Below, one piece after another: positions 5,440 through 5,572 of a DNA stretch of 5,572 bases; the stretch's first letter is position 1, and every line of letters begins with the position of its first letter. This DNA is from Alphaproteobacteria bacterium (GTDB taxonomy: Bacteria > Pseudomonadota > Alphaproteobacteria > G02398745 > G023898745), in assembly GCA_027366195.1 (NCBI GenBank), contig DAHXKW010000032.1, forward strand, positions 1 through 5,572. The letters run 5' to 3'. Below the pieces are notes generated by a model, which was not told the DNA's origin, did no database searches, and saw only the letters and a list, made by a program, of their open reading frames with translations. Made by a program: the position numbers and the translations under genes.

Positions 5440-5572
5440 ATGCGTGCTACCACTCAACAAGAGGCAAGTTCTCTTGAATTTTATGGTTTTATCAAGGATA
5501 AACAAATTGATGTTTTATCTTGTCTTATTGTTCGTTTAGCGAACAAGGAAATAGCAGATATTCTGGGTATTG
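5440..5572 (+). CDS. LuxR-type helix-turn-helix regulator, N-terminal part, cut by window end
   Basis: Forty-four codons are visible. KDKQIDVLSCLIVRLANKEI (residues 19-38), followed by ADILGI, matches the start of the LuxR/GerE DNA-binding domain, usually LTxRExxVLxxxAxGxxNKEIAxxLxIS. NKEIA marks the first helix of the helix-turn-helix. The recognition helix lies beyond the window. The domain begins only ~18 residues after the start, so the protein may be a small single-domain regulator, or may carry other domains after it. ATG 5440 has an AAAGG 9 nt upstream, and an in-frame TAA at 5419-5421 blocks extension. It is divergent from the Gly-rich gene across 236 nt and could regulate it; that link is inference from position. 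Confidence 0.7.
   Translation, partial: MRATTQQEASSLEFYGFIKDKQIDVLSCLIVRLANKEIADILGI

Noticed and set aside
5299..5505. 68-codon minus-strand frame overlapping the LuxR-like start
   Set aside because: It runs antisense through the promoter and first codons of the LuxR-like gene, has no Shine-Dalgarno and resembles no family.
1..5572. CRISPR arrays, tRNA or rRNA genes
   Set aside because: No regularly spaced repeats, tRNA cloverleaf pattern or conserved rRNA segments were seen on either strand.

Overview
This is an AT-rich window of accessory bacterial DNA: two predicted secreted or envelope protein loci, an orphan TolA/TonB-like C-terminal domain gene, and the debris of at least three transposon families. 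The mix fits an obligate intracellular alphaproteobacterium of the Holosporales/Rickettsiales type living in a protist. It comprises a Tn3-type transposase tail, IS5-family and ISAs1-family remnants, a deaminase-fold protein with a leader-like N-terminus, LRR-like and Sel1-like proteins, and a LuxR-type regulator. The taxonomic placement is inferred from family resemblance and composition, not from a marker gene.

Layout. Bases 1-496 hold the 3' end of a Tn3-family transposase on + and, after it, a candidate 38-bp terminal repeat. Bases 558-2619 on - hold a two-gene operon: a 449-aa protein with a leader-like N-terminus and a zinc-deaminase-like motif pair, then a 233-aa LRR-like protein. The Shine-Dalgarno of the second gene overlaps the stop codon of the first. 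An exact TATAAT lies just upstream of the first gene. Bases 2620-3315 have no intact gene. They hold a frameshifted IS5-family transposase N-terminus on +, butted against an ISAs1-family fragment on -, then a 34-bp imperfect inverted repeat with about 127 bp between its arms. Bases 3316-3849 on - hold a short TolA/TonB C-terminal-domain protein with an uncertain start. Bases 4058-5203 on - hold a 381-aa protein with a Gly-rich hydrophobic region, one Sel1-like unit and a Ser-rich linker. A divergent LuxR-type regulator starts at 5440 on + and runs off the window.

How the parts may work together. The deaminase-like and LRR-like genes look co-transcribed and translationally coupled. They could be an effector or toxin with a partner or immunity protein, or two co-delivered effectors; the sequence does not decide between these. 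The LuxR-like gene faces away from the Gly-rich gene and shares its upstream region, so it could regulate it. The IS debris around the loci suggests that they lie in a genome region prone to insertion and rearrangement.
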